From positions 7,150,828 through 7,214,827 of the forward strand of contig JAPWDM010000017.1 in assembly GCA_035578155.1 (NCBI GenBank): a stretch of DNA of 64,000 nt. Reading direction: 5' to 3'. Numbering within the stretch: position 1 is the first letter of the stretch; the number at the start of each line of letters is the position of its first letter. Under the pieces are notes generated by a model, which saw only the letters and a program-made list of their open reading frames with translations, searched no databases and was not told the DNA's origin. Source of the stretch: Brachynemurus nebulosus (taxonomy: Eukaryota > Arthropoda > Insecta > Neuroptera > Myrmeleontidae). Shown piece by piece: positions 33,480 to 45,577 of the stretch. The position numbers were made by a program, and so were the translations under genes.

Positions 33480-34780
33480 GATTTAAGGTATTTTATGTGA
33501 GGTCAAGGTTTTCGGGACCTAAAAAGGCCAGAAATTAATTAACCAATCGATTTTAAAAATTTTTTCACAGTTAGTAAGTTAAAGTATTTGAATTAATTAA
33601 TTAAATGATGTCCGCAAGAAGCTTACGGACTGCCATAAGTTATATGAGATCCTTAGAACCCTTTTCTTACTGTTAGAATACTAGACTTGTATGAGTTTCG
33701 CCAGGATTTACTGATCCCATAATTGTAAAAAATAAACTAAACGACCAATTTTAAAAATTTCTTCACTGTTACAGAGCTAAACTATTTTAGATAGATTTAG
33801 AATACATTATGTAAGGTCCGCCAGGGTCCACAGGACCCAAAAGTGTCAAAAATAAACTAACTGACCGATTTTGAAAATTTTTTCACTGTTACAGAGCTAA
33901 ACTATTTTAGATAAATATCGATTACGTTATGTGAGGTCCGCCTGGGTCCATAGGACCCAAAAGTGTCAAAAATAAACTGCCTGATCGATTTTGAAAATTT
34001 TTTCACTGTTACAGAGCTAAACTGTTTTAGATAAATATAGATTCCGTTATGTAAGGTCTGCCAGGGTCCATAGGATCCAGAAGTGTCAAAAATAAACTAA
34101 CTGACCGATATTGAAAATTTTTTCACTGTTACAGAGCTAAACTATTTTAGATAAATATCGATTACGTTATGTGAGGTCCGCCTGGGTCCATAGGACCCAA
34201 AAGTGTCAAAAATAAACTGCCTGATCGATTTTGAAAATTTTTTCACTGTTACAGAGCTAAACTGTTTTAGATAAATATAGATTCCGTTATGTAAGGTCTG
34301 CCAGGGTCCATAGGATCCAGAAGTGTCAAAAATAAACTAACTGACCAATTTTGAAAATTTTTTCACTGTTACAGAGCTAAACTATTTTAGATAAATATAA
34401 ATTACGTTATGTAAGGTCTGCCAGGGTCCATGGGATCCAAAAGTGTCAAAAATAAACTAACCGACCGATTTTGAAAATTTTTTCACTGTTGGGGAACTAA
34501 GCTATTTTAGATAGACATACATTACGTTATTTAGGGTCCGCCAGGGTCCATGGGACTCAAAAGTGGTAAAAATAAACTAACCGACCGATTTTGAAAATTT
34601 TTTCACTGTTGGGGAGCTAAGCCATTTTAGATACATATAGATTACGTTATGTAAGGTCTGAAGTGTCAGTAGGACCTAAAAGTGTCAAAAATAAAATAAC
34701 TGACCGATTTTGAACCTTTTTTACTATTACCGAGGTAAACTATTTTAGATAGGTACAGGTTGTGTTATCTGAGATCCACA
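33480..34780. repeat. 120-bp tandem array with 240-bp higher-order repeat
   Basis: The phrase AAGTGTCAAAAATAAACT recurs at 33841, 33961, 34081, 34201, 34321 and 34441, an exact 120-bp spacing, with more diverged units on both sides. The block 33841-34080 is nearly identical to 34081-34320, showing a recent 240-bp duplication. Units share TTTTTTCACTGTTACAGAGC and GGTCCATAGGA. Non-coding. Confidence 0.9.
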
Positions 34781-34827
34781 ACTGTCCAGCGGATGCAAAT
34801 GCGGCGTAGAATGCTACACAACGGGTT

Positions 34828-34832
<5 letters not shown>

Positions 34833-34893
<61 letters not shown>
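34833..34893. repeat. (AT)n microsatellite
   Basis: About 30 AT units following the 120-bp array. Confidence 0.85.
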
Positions 34894-34895
<2 letters not shown>

Positions 34896-35194
34896 CATAA
34901 AGTCCGCCTAGAATATACGGTCGAGCTGATTTTTTAATGAGGTCCACCGGGATCTTGCAGATCCGAAAACGCCAGTAATAAGCTATCGAACCGATGCTAA
35001 AAAATTTCTCACTGCTAGAGAACTAAATCATTTTAGATGGATACAACTATGCTGCACAAAATTCGTTCGGGTTCTTGGGTCCCCAAAAATACCAAAACTA
35101 ATTACCCAACCGATTTTAAAAATTCTTTTACTCTTAGAAAGCTAAACTATTTTAAATAGGTACAGGTCTTAGATGAGATCCGCCAGTGCCCAAG

Positions 35195-35237
35195 ATTTGG
35201 AAATTCGCTATGTTATGCAGATGCTGCGACAGGGGTA
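35195..35237 (-). repeat. Inverted Helentron-like 5' terminus
   Basis: Reads GGAAATTCGCTATGTTATGC then GCTGCGACAGGGGTA, the reverse complement of the 32897 terminus. The adjacent inner sequence (35090-35194) also mirrors 32940-33050. Together 32897-35237 forms a 2.3-kb foldback, the same arrangement as 51148-51650. Confidence 0.7.
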
Positions 35238-35724
35238 TTTTAACATGAGATAGAACCATGCTAATTATAATGCAATAAATGAGAAACAAAACTCTATACA
35301 TGTATGTGTGTTATCACACATGTATGTGAATATACTTCACTTGTTCTCACAAAATTCTTTAATAAAAAAGTGAAATATTTTTATACTTCATAAAGAACTG
35401 AGATAGAAATATAAATTACTTATTACAATGACAAAGAGAGCAAAATAAGCCAATAGTGAAAATTACGATTTTCTCGAAAACTACTTAACAGAAAGAAAAT
35501 TATAAGAACATTTTCTTCATAATTTTTTTTTTCCTTTTCAACGATGTAAAAATCGAACTGTCTTATGATAGGATCGAATGATAAAAAATGGCCAGAAAAC
35601 CTACTTCTGGGCATCCGACGTGTCTGGCTAACGAACTTAGCCAAGCCAATTCAGAATCCAGTCCGCACACAAAATTTCATAAGCGTTAGACGTTTCGTTC
35701 GAGAGTTATCGTGGGAACACATAA

Positions 35725-35730
<6 letters not shown>

Positions 35731-35811
<81 letters not shown>
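35731..35811. repeat. (AT)n microsatellite
   Basis: About 40 AT units preceding a second copy of the Helentron-like tail. Confidence 0.85.
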
Positions 35812-35814
<3 letters not shown>

Positions 35815-35937
35815 TTTAGTGAATATCATTTTCGTATTCTAGGGACCTCAAAACAGATTTCTGCCATAGTCGCGGACTCAGATTGTGTCATGAGACCTAC
35901 TGTAATAGCTGAATTTCGAGTTTTCGAAATTCGCTAA
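35812..35937 (+). repeat. Helentron-like 3' tail, second copy
   Basis: Nearly identical to 33123-33246, ending TTTTCGAAATTCGCTAA. The upstream body (35588-35730, with CCGACGTGTCTGGCTAACGA) matches 53712-53870. It is followed directly by the large repeat at 35938. Confidence 0.7.
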
Positions 35938-38290
35938 AAACGCCGTGAGCAGCGGAGCCCCATCACGGAAGTCGAATTTTTTCTTTCATCTTCGGTATTG
36001 AGTGTCTACAAGCGAAATATAATTGAAAGTCCACAAGCGATTTGTAATTTTGGTGGTTTCAAAACTGATGATGAGTGTCCGGTTGATCGGGGCTTTAAAA
36101 AAGGTATTAAGTTTTTAAGGGCTGAATCTCAGTAAATTTCAATTTTGTGCCGATAGCAGTTAACAGGGAAAAAGCCAACACAATTCGTACGAGGGCATTT
36201 CTATCCATGCTTATCCGCCAATTGCCTTTGTGTTTTATGTTTAAATATTAAAAAAGGAACTTAAATAGTAAACTGGAAGGCTTTTATGAAGATATTTTTT
36301 CTTTCCAAAAAAATCCAAAATTTCTATTTTATAAATAATAAAAATCCAAAATTCCTAATTTATAAATAAACAGTGACTTTAATAACATTTTCAAATTACA
36401 GCGTTCTCTTAAAATAAGCAAACCTAAAATAAGGAAATATTGTAAACAAACACACACACATTCAAACATGTTTATATTAAAAAGTAATAAAAATATTGTC
36501 AAAAAAATAAAAAATATTAGTATAAATGGTGTGACAAGTAATAAAGTGTTCATGAACTTTTTAATCATTTATTCAGAAAAATTAAAAATTTTGCAATTTG
36601 TACATTTACTTATGAGTTTGAAATGAAATGTTTAAAACGTCCAAAACCCTACAATTGTCTATAATTCTATATAATTATGCATATATAAACATATCCATGA
36701 TTTGATTATTTAATAGTATCAGGTAGTAGGCATACATGCATATAATGCTTGTGAATGTGTTGTTGGGACCGTTGGGACATTATGGTGATAAATTAAAATT
36801 TAATAGCTTACTTGACATTCACTCCACAATATGTATCTGTACGTATTTACTTTTTGTTCTGTACTTAAACATTAGCAAAGAATATTCTTAAAATGGTCTC
36901 ATTCGGAACATACAAACGTATTTTCTTATTAATAATAATAATAATTGTTATCAATTTATTATATGTATTTATTGTATACAGTTGTTATTTTAAATAGAAA
37001 AAGTTAATTACTTAATGTATGTAGTTAAGTTATGTACTTATTTTATATAACTAAATAAACTGTATTTTTAATATGACAGAGGTTATTAAGAAAAGAAAAC
37101 ATTTAACGTGAAAAAATAAACTAGAAATATTTGGAGAACTGGGCATCGCAGCATGTCTTAGCTTTTGGTTACGGTATATCAGTGACCTAGTAAATATGTT
37201 ACGCTTAAAATAGGGAAAGTGACTTGTTTACTATTCCCTATTTTGAGCGGAATCTGTACTTAATATGTATGTATTTCATTTGTTAAAAAATTGTATTCAC
37301 TTTTTTTTTAATTTTTTAAAATTACTATTCGCCTACTTGTATTTAGAATAAAAGTAATGCATTTAAAACACATTTAACAATAGCATTCAATTCCGATGTA
37401 AAAATGGAAGAAGTGGGGGGAAAAATAATGTGGACTCCCTAAAAGGTACTAGCTGGATACTAACTGAATACACGTACAAAATTTCAGCCCTCTAGGTTTC
37501 CTTAGAGAGTCTCTAGACGTGTTAGAAAACAAGCAAAAAAATTAAGGAAATATTGGCGTAAAAATCGTGGGGGTAAGGGTTAAAAGTTAAAACCCCCAAA
37601 AAACAGTGTCTGGCTATTAGCTTAACCTGTACACAAAATTTCAGCCCTCTAGGTTTATTTGGGGAGATTTTGACCCGAACGAAACTGTTAAAAAACAAGA
37701 AAAATCATGTTCTTTTGGGTATAAAAATGGTGGCGGTAGGGTTTGAAAGTCGAGACTCCCAAAAGGCACCCCCTTGATACTAACTCAATCCGAATACAAA
37801 ATTTCAGCCCTCTAGGTTTATTTGGGTGACCTGTGCGAGTGGCACAAACTTCGAAAACGTCGAAAATGCATGAAATTGTAGCTTAAAAATGAGGGGGGTG
37901 GGGGTAAAATATTAAAACCTCCAAAAAGCACAACCTAGGTACGAACTTTATCAACACACCAAATTTCAACCCTCTACGTTAATTCTGGGGGGCTGGGGGC
38001 CTGTTAGATCCAGCGAAAATCGTTTTTCCCCCCTCTACTCCCACCAAATCATCCTAGGAAGCTGAATTTTGGATATGTTGTAGATAATTGACCGAAACAT
38101 TATTTAAAACCGGTTTGGAAAAGTTTTATTGCTTTTCCGCCCCCCACCACCCCCTTAAAGGTCGGGTCAGAAAAAAAATTTGCCCAAAATTTGACCCCAC
38201 TTTGATAGTATGAGGTGCCTCGAAAATGAGCCCCATTTACCAAATTTCATCTCTTAACTTCCATAGGGGGGCCCTACACAAATTAAAAGG
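35938..38290 (-). repeat. Large dispersed repeat, copy 2 (inverted), interrupted by a MITE
   Basis: Reverse-complement copy of 19140-20690. It begins CGCCGTGAGCAGCGGAGCCC and contains the same module phrase CAAAATTTCAGCCCTCTAGG at 37478, 37635 and 37796. A TA-flanked element splits it at 36399-37256. It ends at the (AT)n at 38299. Confidence 0.75.
36399..37256. mobile_element. 858-bp TA-flanked element (Tc1/mariner-like MITE)
   Basis: The exact insertion site is defined by the uninterrupted repeat copy near 20212-20235, which reads CAAATTACTTAATATG in the equivalent orientation. Here TA is duplicated on both sides of an element starting CAGCGTTCTCTTAAAATAAG and ending CCCTATTTTGAGCGGAATCTG. 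The TIRs are imperfect. Just inside the right end a palindrome (TAGGGAAAG..CTATTCCCTA) occurs. Non-coding. Confidence 0.75.
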
Positions 38291-38296
38291 TGGCAG

Positions 38297-38298
<2 letters not shown>

Positions 38299-38387
<89 letters not shown>
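38299..38387. repeat. (AT)n microsatellite
   Basis: About 44 AT units at the outer border of the large dispersed repeat. Confidence 0.85.
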
Positions 38388-38390
<3 letters not shown>

Positions 38391-39475
38391 CATTTTTTTT
38401 CTACATATTCGTGTTCTACGGGTCCGAAAACGGATAGCGCCCCTACTCTCGCCTCTCGCAGCTCTTATCGTATAGACTGTATAAGTCTAATTTTTCGGAG
38501 AAAATTCGACTAAAAACAGATACCTGCAGAAATCAGCTGCGGGATCTTAGACTACTAGTTTGCCGTCCAGGTCCAGTATTCGTCCATTTTACTGTACTGT
38601 TTTAAACAATAGTAATATAAAAACAGATAACTGAACATATTTGAATTTATTAGAAGTCTAATAGCTAAGCAATAAAAACACTGATAGGAAATACTTATTT
38701 GAGAAACTTACTTTTTTAAAAAAAAAAATCCCAAATCAATACCTAGTTCTCGTGTTGCACGAAAGGTACTTATATGTGCAGAAAATAACGGTACGGGTGA
38801 CTTTACGGTAAGCTTTAATATTGTTTTTGGCACATCTAGTTTTGTTTTTGGTATTTATTTAAGATACATTGAACGTAATAATTATAACTAAGTACTTTAA
38901 ATTTAATAAGTAAAAATTATAACTATGTACTTTAAAATTAAGGTAGTTACCGCGACATTCAACTTTTCGACAGAATAGTTTCAAATTTTAATAGTATAAA
39001 GAAGAATGCTATATCTGATTGTCCTTGTAATTTGGGAAAGATTGATCGCTTGTAAGTTAAGATAATTAGGGTTAAAGTTTGTATCTACTCCATGTATTAG
39101 ATCTCAAAATTCTGACTACGTACCCTTATTTTGTATTTAACAATATAATGACTCGACAGAATTCAATAAAAAACTAGGGAAAGAACGATTAATAAGTTCT
39201 GAATGTAAAGAAAAAATTGAATTATTTGTTGATCGTTTTGAATTGAAGATATCATCAGAGAAATTATAGTATTTTAATAAATACACCAATTTCAAGCAAC
39301 TGAACCGAAGCAGTCTGGCAACTCTGTATATTAAATAACTGGTTTATTCGTATTTATTGTTAAACAATATTGAAAATTTATGAATAGCATTTTTTGACCT
39401 TTCACCGCTTACGTAGCGAAAACGGTGATAGATACTTTAAAAAGTGTTAAGACCTTTTTTGTAGAGAATCGAATT
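38388..39475. other. Interval before the copia insertion, nothing firmly recognised
   Basis: No gene. The last 20 bases before the retrotransposon (TTTTTTGTAGAGAATC) mirror the first bases after it (ATTCTCTACAAAAAA at 59790-59804), so the insertion split a small palindrome. Confidence 0.4.
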
Positions 39476-40063
39476 TGTTATGATTATTACCTAAAACAAT
39501 AAAAAGCACTACAAACTGTTTAATATATACTTGAGATTTTATTAAAATGGAAACATAAAAGTATAAAATAGTTTTACAGAATTTACATATAAAATTTATC
39601 CCAGTTAAACTCACGCATGACTCATGCTAAAAAGTTTAAAAAGGATTGTATTAAAATTTCCCATTTCAGTTTGTTATTTACGTAAGGTACACAACAAACA
39701 AAGATAAATATAGAAAAGAATGTCCCAATGTTACAGGATAGGAGATTTCAAAAACGTATGTCATATTATTTTGATTCAAAATAAACTGCTATAACCTTAG
39801 GAAAATAAATTTTACTAAAATTATGTATAATGGTTAGTTTTCATAAGAAATTAAACAAAATGAAATCTATTTATTATTTAATATTATTATAAATTATCTA
39901 AATTTACTATAAAATATAGTTGAAAGATGATTTCGATCAAATTTACTATAAAATATATATAAAATAAATGGGTTGGCAGCCCTTATTTAGTAATTGTTTA
40001 TCTGGTTTTCTATTGGTTACATACAGTTACATAGGTTACATATACAGTTAACGCGGTTTACGT

Positions 40064-40245
40064 TAGGGATGTTGATATTTTTAAAAGTATCGATATTTAT
40101 AGTATCGATAGTTTTTAAAAATATCAATATCGTACAATGATATATCGAAAAAAAATATCGATATATCGATATATCGTTTTTTTTTTTTTACGTTACTGAG
40201 GTAGAGAAATTTTTTAACCAATATATAAAAATATAAAAATATATT

Positions 40246-40280
<35 letters not shown>

Positions 40281-40283
40281 TCG

Positions 40284-40375
<92 letters not shown>

Positions 40376-42096
40376 GTTTTTATTTAGCTAGAAAATTAAA
40401 AAAAGTTAGGCGTTTCCATTCACCCCGCACTTCGGGGTGTCGGGGAACGAATGAACATGGCTGTCCAGTTTGTCTATAAAATGGTAGCAATAGCTGATAA
40501 ATTAATTTTACTGGTAGGAAAATGAAAAAAAAAAAACAAAAAAATATGCATACATCTTAAACTTAACCTCTTCGATACAATCGTTCGACAAATAAAAAAC
40601 CATTTGTACGTATGTGTCACGCTTACATTACAATATATTTAACACATTTTGTTGGTACTAACCTATCTCATGTACGTTATGTATACTAATGTATCTTTGT
40701 ACACGTCTCACTTTTATTCGAAGTTTGTAATAAATTTATTTCTACATATTTTATTGTTAACAAGCCTTCTAGAATACTCTAAAAATTATGCGATATTAAA
40801 CATCTTAAACAAAACATCTAGTGTATTAAAATAAATATAAACTTATTTACATTCCATATTTAACACATTTTTTCAATTGAACAAAAATATAAGTAACATT
40901 TACGTACTAATTTTGAATTATAATGATCTAAATATTCGTAAAATTTTGGTTAGCCCTGGTACGTCATTCCAGAGTGGTTCCCATTCTGACTCTAGCGTTC
41001 CTATTGATCTGATACACGTTCCTATTCATGCTGCATGCGTTCCGATTGCCCCTGTTTTCGTTCCCAGTGATCCCTAATTTTGGTCCTATTCACCCCAATT
41101 AGTAATTTGGACAAATATGCAAAATGTCTGTAAACAATTGGCATAATTTGACATATTTTGAATAAATAAAGGATCCAGTTTTTTAGATTTACCACCCTTT
41201 TGAACATAAACACAGTTTAAGCAAATTACGAAGCAACTTTTGATAACCTAATTTTTGTGCCATTTTACTACTGATTTTTTACATTTAATTTTTTCATAAT
41301 TTTGTTAGTTTTAACATTAATTAAATTTATTTTATATTATTTATTAATTTTAATTCATGTAGGAATCAAATACAGCCGTCTTTAAGGTAAAAACTAAAAA
41401 ATTACAGTAATTAAAAGAAATTATTTGTTTTGTTCCTATTCGTACCCAAATTCCTATACACCCCGTTTGACCGGTATATATAAATATATAATTTACTAAA
41501 TAATCTTGATATTAGTGACTTTTTAGATAGTTTTGCTTTAACACCTTGACGGTCATTGACGTCATAAGATGTCAAGTTAAACCTTACTAACTCACACACC
41601 ACATCGTACGACGTCAACAATTCCACATAAAGTATAAGAGTATTAGCGATATTAGCGATTTTAGCTGTCAAAATAGTGCACCAGTTGAGTGTTTCCTCAT
41701 TATAGATTATGACCGTCATGAATTCATGATGTGATGGTATTAAAAAACCAGTTTTTTAACATCATCGAAAAGTTTCCAGACTCAAATAAACTGCATTTAA
41801 TATCTGACATCTAATTTCAATATTTGAAATCAGAATAAATTTGGCGCGCAAGCGTACACCATATATGTACTACTGTAGGTATTTTTTTTGAATATATTTT
41901 TAGGTATGTCAGTTGTACATTTGTACATGTGGCACATCTCGTACATGTTAGCTTGGAAAAAACTTCAGGAAAAAAATATTGAAAAAAAATATCGATATAT
42001 CGATATATCGCTACTAAAAGTATCGCCAGAAATTATCGATATATTTGAAAAAAAATATCGATATTTTGATATATCGATATATTTTATACATCCCTA
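40064..42096. mobile_element. hAT-like element with 8-bp TSD GTTTACGT
   Basis: Termini TAGGGATGT and the mirror ACATCCCTA. GTTTACGT lies at 40056-40063 and 42097-42104. Subterminal regions at both ends are built of TATCGATATATCG repeats, typical of hAT MITEs. The interior has (AT)n at about 40253-40372 and a stretch containing CACTTCGGGGTGTCGGGG but no transposase. Small ORFs (40649-41077) have no recognisable domain. Confidence 0.85.
40253..40372. repeat. Interrupted (AT)n microsatellite
   Basis: Three AT runs separated by TCGTTTTT and AATACTA, inside the hAT-like element. Confidence 0.85.
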
Positions 42097-42449
42097 GTTT
42101 ACGTCAAACGTCTTAAGTACACTTCGCGTCTTTAACAGTTTTTAATATTTTATACGTGTTTTTTAGAATATAGTCTTATTTTTATATTATTTACGTTTAG
42201 TTTAATTATTCTCTTTATTTCTTTTTGTTATTTATTGTATCCTCATTAATATTATTATCATAGTTATTAATTTTTTCATATTTTAGTTGTCGTTCATAAG
42301 TGAGGTTATATTTTTTTGTATTTCGTTTTTTTAATTTATAGTAGTTTATTTAATTTTGTTCACTCATTCGATTTAGTGAGGGATACCTCTTTATATTATT
42401 AAAATGAGTTTAAAAAAAAAAAAAACAGTTAAAGAGTCAGTCTAAAGAG

Positions 42450-44254
42450 ATGGTTTGGAATGTTCATTCATATTTCGAAAAAGAACGAGATTACCACTGG
42501 AATCAGTTCGACAGGTAAATATATTGACATTTATTTTAATTGTCAAACACAATTTACTAACTAATGTCTTATTACAATTTATTTAATTAAACGTTTTAGA
42601 GGACAGCAGAAGCTTGTGGCGTTAGTGAATATGCGGTTACAAAAGTTAAAACTGAGAAGAGAGCAGCAGATGGAAATAGATTAAGTTCTCCTCCAAGAAA
42701 GAGGTCTCGTTTAGCTTTGAAATCGACTGAGGTCGACAATTTTACAAAAGATACAGTTTCGCGGCTGATCTATGAACTGCATTCCAAACGTATGTAACCA
42801 TTACATTTTACATATTTTTGTTAATCAAACCTTTTATTATTATTATCTTGAAATCGACTGAGGTCGACAATTTTACAAAAGATACAGTTTCGCGGCTGAT
42901 CTATGAACTGCATTCCAAACGTATGTAACCATTACATTTTACATATTTTTGTTAATCAAACCTTTTATTATTATTATCTTGCTGTTTCTTGTGCTAAGTG
43001 TGAAACACTCACGTCGTATTTGTACTTTCTTCAAAGTGTAACTTATTATGACACTTCTAAAGTTCTTATACAAATTTTAGAAGATTTGTAATCGTAAAGT
43101 TTACTCGTAATTGGTGTAAATATTATTTTATTTTTAGGGCTTCATGTGACATTGGATATCCTTCAGAAGGAATTAAAAAATCGAGAAATTTTCGAATTCT
43201 CCAGAAGTAGTCTATGGAGACTTTTACATAAAATAGGATTTGAATTTTCAGTAGATGACCCAAAACGTGGTTTAAAAGAAAAAGAACATATCGCTGTTGA
43301 TAGAGCACGTTTCTTACGGAGATATTTTAAATTAAAGGAAGAAGGCTGGAAATTTTTATTTCAAGACGAAACTTGGATATTTCAACGAGGATCGTCCAGG
43401 AAAACATGGCATGATAAAAATATCCAGAGTTTACCAAACAAGCCTCTGGGTGAAGGGAAGCGGTGAGTTTCATAAAAATTTAAAATTTGTATATACACGT
43501 TTTTAAGATTCCCTACCCAAAACATCTAATGAAACCTTGCTATTCTTAGCACAATATTTATTTGTTTATCAGAGTTCTGAAGATGATAAATTTGAGATTT
43601 TAAAATTACAGTACGTATTTTTTTACTTAAACAAGTTTTGATAAATTTTCTTTTGTTATTAGATACATCGTAGTGCATTGTGGAGGAGAAGATGGTTTTC
43701 TGCCGACTGCGTCACTAGTGTTTACAGCAACATCTAAATCATTTGATTACCATGACAATATGAACGCAGACAATTATAAAAAGTGGTTCGTCGAGAAAGT
43801 TTTGCCTTGCCTAACTAGTAAAACTGTCTTTATCATGGACAATGCGAGGTATCATTCCCGTTTAATTGAAAAAAATCCAACATCTAGCTGGACAAAAGGC
43901 GAATTACAAAAGTATTTAGAAGAAAAAAACATTCCCCATGATAAAGACATGTTAAAAATGGAATTGTTCCAACTGGCAAAACAACATGCGTCATGTGTAG
44001 AAAAAAAGTACGAAATTGACGAATTGGCCAAAGAAAATGGTCATGAAGTATTAAGGCTTCCACCTTACCATCCAGAACTCAATGCTATTGAATTAATATG
44101 GGCCAATTGTAAAGAATATTATAACAAAAATATTGGTAGTGAGGGTTATAGTGATGGTAAGGTTTTAGAGATGTGGCAAAAAGCACTAGGTCGCATAGAC
44201 GCAGAATATTGGAAGAAATGTATAAAAAAGGCGGAGGAAAATATGATGCGTTGA
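42450..44254 (+). CDS. Transposase, IS630-Tc1-mariner superfamily (DDE_3 type), four exons
   Basis: The enzyme would catalyse cut-and-paste of the surrounding TIR element. Likely exons are 42450-42514, 42602-42789, 43139-43462 and 43663-44254, with GT..AG introns and matching phases. The N-terminal part is helix-turn-helix-like (TAEACGVSEYAVTKVK) with a basic PPRKRSR stretch. The catalytic core shows FQDETWIF, IMDNARYHS and LPPYHPELNAIELIW. By my count 83 residues separate the second Asp from the Glu, far from Tc1's DD34E and close to the published DD82E Sailor group. A frame from the ATG at 42404 is broken after a 13-A run, so I start at 42450. An in-frame TGA at 44252 is followed by about 37 further open codons with an acidic tail, suggesting a recent nonsense mutation. 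Confidence 0.8.
42717..42978 (+). repeat. Perfect 131-bp tandem duplication at an exon-intron border
   Basis: 42717-42847 and 42848-42978 appear identical. The unit holds the last 73 bases of transposase exon 2, its GT donor and the first part of the intron. This creates a second copy of the exon end and donor downstream. Confidence 0.85.
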
Positions 44255-45292
44255 TGGGATGTAATAAAGATAGTTGATTCCCACCAACAACCTGTAGTAA
44301 TAGATGTTGGAAATGATTCCGGAGAATCTTCTAATGATGAAAATTCAGAAAATTAAACATGATAAACAAACGATGACAGACTGTATTTTGTAAATACTGT
44401 AATTTGTAAATCTCTATAAAAAAAATTCTATGTATCATTCCATAATCATTATATATGTATAATTAAAGAAAAACTAACGACTATTTTTTATTTTTTTTTT
44501 AATCCTTGATTTCTGTTACAAAAATAATTCAATTTTAAATTATAAAAACTAAATATTTCTATTATATTACGTTTTTTCTATTATTAAAATTTAATCATTT
44601 TAAAAAATGACAATTTTGTTAAAAGCTTTTCCAAACGATAAGCAAATATTCAAATAAACAAAATTCGCGGTTGACCTTCTGACGTGATAGAATTGTTTCT
44701 GAAGTAGTTGTTTAGAAATAAAATGTCCTTTTAAGGGGACAGCAATGCAAATTAACAGGGCAATAGAACAAGAGGGAAAACCCTTAATTTTTTTACATTA
44801 TATGCTAAAAGTTTAATTATGGAAGTAATTTTTAATAAAGAATTCGTTACCTATTGATATGTTGAAAAATTTAAACATTAAAGCTATTATATTTTTAAAT
44901 AATAGCATGACGATACAATAGAAAATTTTGGAAATGTATTACATAAATGTAATACGTATGTTTTATTTATTTAATATTTTTAACACGAACAGTTAATATT
45001 AAATAAAATAAAATACATTATTTTTACATGAATTTCGTGGTTGTTATTATAATTCTTAATAATAATAATAATAAATAATAAATTTCCCAATTAAATATTT
45101 AATCTCCAAATGTTAATTTTGAAATAAGTAGTATTTTCTACCACTAGATGTCATGTTCAATTGGTTATTATTATATCATTCTCATTGGCTGTTATATTTC
45201 TTAATGTGTTAAAAGCTACGACATACGTCTCATTACTTTATTAAGAAAATTATTTTTTGAATGAGTCATGCGTGAGTTTAACTGGGATAAAC
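44255..45292. other. 3' part of the Tc1-mariner-type transposon
   Basis: After the premature stop the former reading frame stays open to a TAA at 44354-44356, encoding an acidic Ser/Asp/Glu/Asn-rich tail. The rest is AT-rich and non-coding up to the right inverted end at 45260-45292. Confidence 0.5.
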
Positions 45293-45577
45293 TATATATC
45301 AGTGTACGTGTTTTGGCTGACTGACACGACATTACAAAAAATGTTACAAATTTCAAAAGAAACACGTCATCCACGTCATTTCATTACAGTTCAGTTTCAT
45401 TGTCTAATCACCATATTCATAGAGATGAACCTACTTTTATATACAGCTCACTTCACTTTACAACACGTATATTTTGTATTCCAACACTTCCTCTCAAAAT
45501 ATACTTGCCAGGAAAGCATATCGCAAATATATTTAACAAAAACTGATTAATTTAAATTTAACAGAATGAACAAACTA

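Larger units (their letters stand above)
39592..45292 (+). mobile_element. IS630-Tc1-mariner transposon with long-spaced (DD83E-like) transposase
   Basis: Inverted ends share TTTATCCCAGTTAAACTCAC and continue GCATGACTCAT. The borders lie in a TA-rich site of the LTR, so the TA duplication is likely but its exact phase is ambiguous. It carries the transposase gene 42450-44254 on plus and a later hAT-like insertion at 40064-42096. Without that insertion it is about 3.7 kb. Confidence 0.8.
39476..45486 (-). repeat. 3' LTR of the copia element, split by a 5.7-kb transposon
   Basis: LTR sequence lies at 39476-39591 and 45293-45486, about 310 bp in total, with a DNA transposon between. A sense-strand TATATAAAAG promoter box lies near 45431-45442. 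The sense purine-rich tract GAGAGGAAG (45487-45495, read on minus) directly precedes the LTR start TGTTGGAATA, as expected for a polypurine tract. Confidence 0.85.

Noticed and set aside
39476..39591. Solo LTR or independent repeat at 39476
   Set aside because: It is the outer part of the copia 3' LTR; the rest resumes at 45293, and GAATT pairs with the far end at 59789.
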